Source: JAICLL01 sp035252155
Lineage (GTDB): Bacteria > Planctomycetota > Planctomycetia > Pirellulales > JAICIG01
Assembly (NCBI GenBank): GCA_035252155.1
Contig: DATFDL010000241.1
Location: 1-7,317, forward strand
DNA length: 7,317 nucleotides
Direction of reading: 5' to 3'
Position numbers and translations under genes: made by a program. The notes below the pieces were generated by a model, which saw only the letters and a program-made list of their open reading frames with translations, had not been told where the DNA came from and did not search any database. This document shows, one piece after another, positions 5,697 to 7,317 of the stretch. Each line of letters starts with the position of its first letter. Position 1 is the stretch's first letter.

Positions 5697-5911
5697 ACGT
5701 TCCAGCCCGCGTCTCGTAAGAATTTTCGCTGCTCCGCCGTCAAACCGTTCGGATGCTTCCAAGTACCGTCCATGATGATCGCGGGGCTGCCTTCTCCTTG
5801 CCCCAAAGGAGCGTGCCACTGCTCACTTGGAAAGCGCGGCGGATCAATCCGATGGAGACCTCGGGGACCTTGGCCGCGCCGAATCTTCTCCGCCGCCTGG
5901 CTTGGTGTCAT
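5693..5911 (-). CDS. Small 72-aa protein with a toxin-module-like C-terminal motif
   Basis: This short gene begins six bases after the stop of the DUF1553 gene, and its TGA overlaps the start of the 181-aa gene by ATGA (5696-5693). That packing, and a protein-like sequence, support it as real. There is no signal peptide. An N-terminal helix (SQAAEKIRRGQGPRG, 4-18) leads to HRIDPPRFPSEQWHA (20-34), then a DGTWKH block (48-53), and LTAEQRKFLRDAGW (57-70), which looks like a terminal helix. From memory, short modules with His-rich, DGTWKH and LTxxxxxFLxxxGW elements occur at the C-termini of secreted polymorphic toxins and as free-standing small proteins. I cannot name a Pfam family or confirm a catalytic site, so function is unknown. 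No clear Shine-Dalgarno is visible, and expression probably depends on the operon. Regional GC (about 59%) is between that of the 181-aa gene and the flanking genes. Confidence 0.72.
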   Translation of the reverse strand: MTPSQAAEKIRRGQGPRGLHRIDPPRFPSEQWHAPLGQGEGSPAIIMDGTWKHPNGLTAEQRKFLRDAGWNV

Positions 5912-5917
5912 TAAGAT

Positions 5918-7317
5918 CTAATATCGTGTAACCGTTTCGTGCAAATTCAAAATTGCCCGGCACACCGCGGTCCAAGCCGCCAGCTCGATGGCATCGGCCG
6001 ACGGAACGGGCGCTTCGCCGTTTTTCAAACTCTCGCCGGCTGCCGCCGGGTCGGCAGCGTAAGACTGCCGGTTCTTCTCATAGAGACCGGTCAGCACGCG
6101 CGCCTCATCGGCTGTCGGAGCGCGGCCTAACACCTGCCGCCAGGCAAAAGCCATGCGCTCGCCAGCGCCGCTCGGCGCCTCGCGGACTACTCGCGCCGCC
6201 AAGGCCCGCGCCGCTTCGACGTAGGTCGGGTCATTGAGCAACACCAAGGCTTGCAGCGGCGTGTTTGAGCGTGGACGCTCAACGGTGCATTCCTCGCGGC
6301 TGGTGGCGTCGAAGGCCAGCAGGCTGGGGTGCAAAAAGGTCCGCTGCCACCAGGTGTAAAGCCCGCGGCGATATTGATTCTCTCCGTGATCGTGCGACCA
6401 CTCGCGCGTCGGAAAATTCAGGTGCATCCAATAGCCGGCCGGCTGGTAAGGCTTCACGCTCGGGCCGCCGATCTTTTCGCTCAGCAATCCGCTGACGAAG
6501 AGCGCGTTGTCGCGAACCATTTCGGCGTCGAGCCGAAAACGGTTTTGCCGCGCCAGCCACTGATTGCCCGGATCGCGTGGACGCTCGGACGGGGCGTCGG
6601 ACGTTTGCCGATACGTGCTGCTGGTGACCATCAGCCGCAGCATGTGCTTCATGTCCCAGCCGCTCTCCATAAATTCGACGGCCAGCCAGTCGAGCAGCAG
6701 CGGGTGCGTGGGCCAGGCCCCTTGTGTGCCAAAATCGTCGAGTGTTTTGACGAGGCCTTGTCCGAAACAGATTTTCCAGAGCCGATTGACGAACACCCGC
6801 GCCACCAGCGGGTTATCGCGCGAGACGAACCAGCGGGCCAGGTCGAGGCGGCTGCCGCGGCGCTCGCCCCACTCGATGCCGGGCAAGAAGGCGGGCGTGG
6901 CCGGCGACATGATCTCGCCCGAATCGTCGAGCCAGTTGCCGCGCGGCAGAATGCGCACCACGCGCGGCTCGACCGACATCGACACCAGCGATGTGGGCGC
7001 CGATTTGATGATCTCGTCTCGTTGGTTTTCCAGTGCCGCCAGCTTATCGCGCTGTGGCTTCAGCAGTGGGGCGATCGTGCGGTAATGCGATTCGACGGTT
7101 CGTTTCTGTTCGTCGCTCCGCGCCGCCGGTTCGACGGCCAAAGCATCGGCGACATTCTTGGGCAGCGTTTCGACGCCCGAGGCGCGCACTGGTCGGGGCG
7201 ACGTGGCGGCCGACAGCCGGAAGCGGCCCAGCGTGTGAGCGCCGCCATAGTTCTGGTGCAACTTGATCGTGACCGTGGCCGGGCCGCCTGCGCCCAAATC
7301 TTCGGCGGCTTCGAGCA
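5918..7317 (-). CDS. DUF1553 (PSD1) domain protein, C-terminal part (5' end outside window)
   Basis: The frame is open from the right edge to a TAG at 5920-5918, giving about 465 visible residues; the gene starts beyond the window and the TTG near 7297 is internal. The first visible part (VTIKLHQNYGGAHTLGRFRLSAATSPRP) is the end of a beta-sandwich module common in these proteins. A linker with a short charged helix (LKPQRDKLAALENQRDEIIK) follows, then the DUF1553/PSD1 domain. Marks of that domain are RLDLARWFVSRDNPLVARVF, VNRLWKICFGQGLVKTLDDF, LLDWLAVEF, VTSSTYRQ, RFRLDAEMVRDNAL, RRGLYTWWQRT and RPRSNTPLQALVLLNDP. Full-length relatives usually carry a cytochrome c-like PSCyt1 and a DUF1549 domain upstream, outside this window. 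The family is abundant in planctomycetes and usually exported. Its role is unproven but associated with polymer degradation together with DUF1501 and sulfatases. It is the first visible gene of the operon; the gap to the next gene is six bases. Confidence 0.95.
   Translation of the reverse strand, partial: LEAAEDLGAGGPATVTIKLHQNYGGAHTLGRFRLSAATSPRPVRASGVETLPKNVADALAVEPAARSDEQKRTVESHYRTIAPLLKPQRDKLAALENQRDEIIKSAPTSLVSMSVEPRVVRILPRGNWLDDSGEIMSPATPAFLPGIEWGERRGSRLDLARWFVSRDNPLVARVFVNRLWKICFGQGLVKTLDDFGTQGAWPTHPLLLDWLAVEFMESGWDMKHMLRLMVTSSTYRQTSDAPSERPRDPGNQWLARQNRFRLDAEMVRDNALFVSGLLSEKIGGPSVKPYQPAGYWMHLNFPTREWSHDHGENQYRRGLYTWWQRTFLHPSLLAFDATSREECTVERPRSNTPLQALVLLNDPTYVEAARALAARVVREAPSGAGERMAFAWRQVLGRAPTADEARVLTGLYEKNRQSYAADPAAAGESLKNGEAPVPSADAIELAAWTAVCRAILNLHETVTRY

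Noticed and set aside
5151..5819. Longer version of the 181-aa gene starting at 5819
   Set aside because: The extra 41 residues overlap the 72-aa gene in another frame and look like shadow sequence. The ATG at 5696 gives the same ATGA junction as the other genes.
1..7317. tRNA, rRNA, riboswitch, insertion sequence or transposase
   Set aside because: Nothing in the sequence resembles these by eye; no transposase motif is seen in any real gene.

Overview
The window looks like a chromosome segment of a planctomycete, probably of the order Pirellulales. This rests on gene content (a DUF1553 protein, a Tat-exported DUF1501 protein and a formylglycine-type sulfatase in one operon), high GC, and short intergenic palindromes of the GTAGAACGGAAT type. 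The taxonomic call is inference from gene families; no RNA marker is present.

Left part, plus strand (1-1187): the C-terminal end of an SMC/YhaN-like ATPase with a long acidic tail enters from the left edge. An 80-bp cluster of three related palindromic repeats (660-739) fills the gap to a small hotdog-fold (4HBT) thioesterase gene (744-1166). A fourth repeat copy supplies the stop codon of that gene. Beyond it, on the minus strand, lies a 60-codon remnant resembling one PD40/TolB propeller repeat. The 1186-1583 gap holds that remnant and otherwise nothing I can assign, apart from a strong Shine-Dalgarno site for the next gene. That gene (1584-1937) encodes a short secreted Gly/Tyr-rich protein and ends in a clear intrinsic terminator shared with the convergent operon.

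Right part, minus strand (7317 down to 2006): one tightly packed operon. In transcription order it holds the C-terminal part of a DUF1553 (PSD1) protein, a 72-aa ORF, a 181-aa ORF, a DUF1501 protein with a twin-arginine signal, and an S1 sulfatase with a signal peptide. After the DUF1553 gene, three successive junctions are 4-nt ATGA stop/start overlaps, so the last four genes are probably translationally coupled. The DUF1553, DUF1501 and sulfatase genes form a familiar planctomycete set thought to act outside the cytoplasm, probably on sulfated polymers. The small 72-aa/181-aa pair in the middle is the unusual part. The 181-aa gene has clearly lower GC than its neighbours and no family I recognise. 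The 72-aa product resembles short C-terminal modules I associate with polymorphic toxins. A toxin/immunity-like or other acquired two-gene cassette inside the operon is a testable hypothesis, not an established identification.
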